Shown here: positions 6,683 through 8,460 of the stretch, one piece after another
Layout: each line of letters starts with the position of its first letter
Position numbering within the stretch: the stretch's first letter is position 1
Source: Chromatiales bacterium
Lineage (GTDB): Bacteria; Pseudomonadota; Gammaproteobacteria; Thiohalospirales; Thiohalospiraceae
Direction of reading: 5' to 3'
Assembly (NCBI GenBank): GCA_026984715.1
Contig: JALSRO010000396.1
Span: 1-8,460 of the forward strand
DNA: 8,460 bases
Notes under the pieces: model-generated
The model's database searches: none
What the model saw: the letters and a program-made list of their open reading frames with translations, nothing else
Told to the model about the DNA's origin: nothing
Translations under genes and position numbers: made by a program

Positions 6683-8460
<1,778 letters not shown>

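Overview
The window is a core, vertically inherited housekeeping locus of a high-GC (about 60% by eye) gammaproteobacterium. Layout: recN and nadK on the minus strand, then divergently hrcA, grpE, dnaK, dnaJ and the start of dapB on the plus strand. The nadK-recN pair divergent from grpE is a gammaproteobacterial arrangement. An intact hrcA ahead of grpE-dnaK-dnaJ, followed by dapB, points away from enterics. It fits lineages such as Chromatiales, thiotrophic relatives or Xanthomonadales; that placement is inference from gene order and protein similarity. No mobile element, phage gene, CRISPR array, tRNA or rRNA was seen, and no exotic system is present.

Left part (1-2567, minus strand): recN (DNA repair SMC-like ATPase) runs off the left edge with only its last few codons likely missing. 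It lies 10 bp downstream of nadK (NAD kinase), so the two are probably co-transcribed. Middle (2568-2804): a 237-bp divergent control region with a near-perfect CIRCE operator (17 of 18 arm positions) just downstream of a plausible sigma70-type promoter for hrcA. Right part (2805-8460): hrcA (GTG start), grpE, dnaK, dnaJ and partial dapB.

The genes form one regulatory and biochemical unit. DnaK, DnaJ and GrpE are the Hsp70 chaperone machine, and HrcA is the heat-shock repressor that binds CIRCE. Besides CIRCE, two sequences closely match the sigma32 (RpoH) heat-shock promoter. One, CTTGAA-N14-CCCCAT, straddles the hrcA stop codon upstream of grpE. The other, GTTGAA-N13-CCCCAA, lies upstream of dnaK. 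The locus therefore appears to combine negative control (HrcA/CIRCE) at the operon head with positive sigma32 control inside it.

A 12-bp-stem intrinsic terminator follows dnaK. dnaJ then has a 137-nt structured leader with no visible Shine-Dalgarno sequence, which would keep DnaJ below DnaK. dapB (lysine/peptidoglycan precursor synthesis) starts 8 nt after dnaJ and would be carried along by dnaJ transcription. The 3' half of dnaJ has an unusual cluster of G/C homopolymers, including a run of ten G. These regulatory and mutational features are the parts worth a second look; the proteins themselves are canonical.
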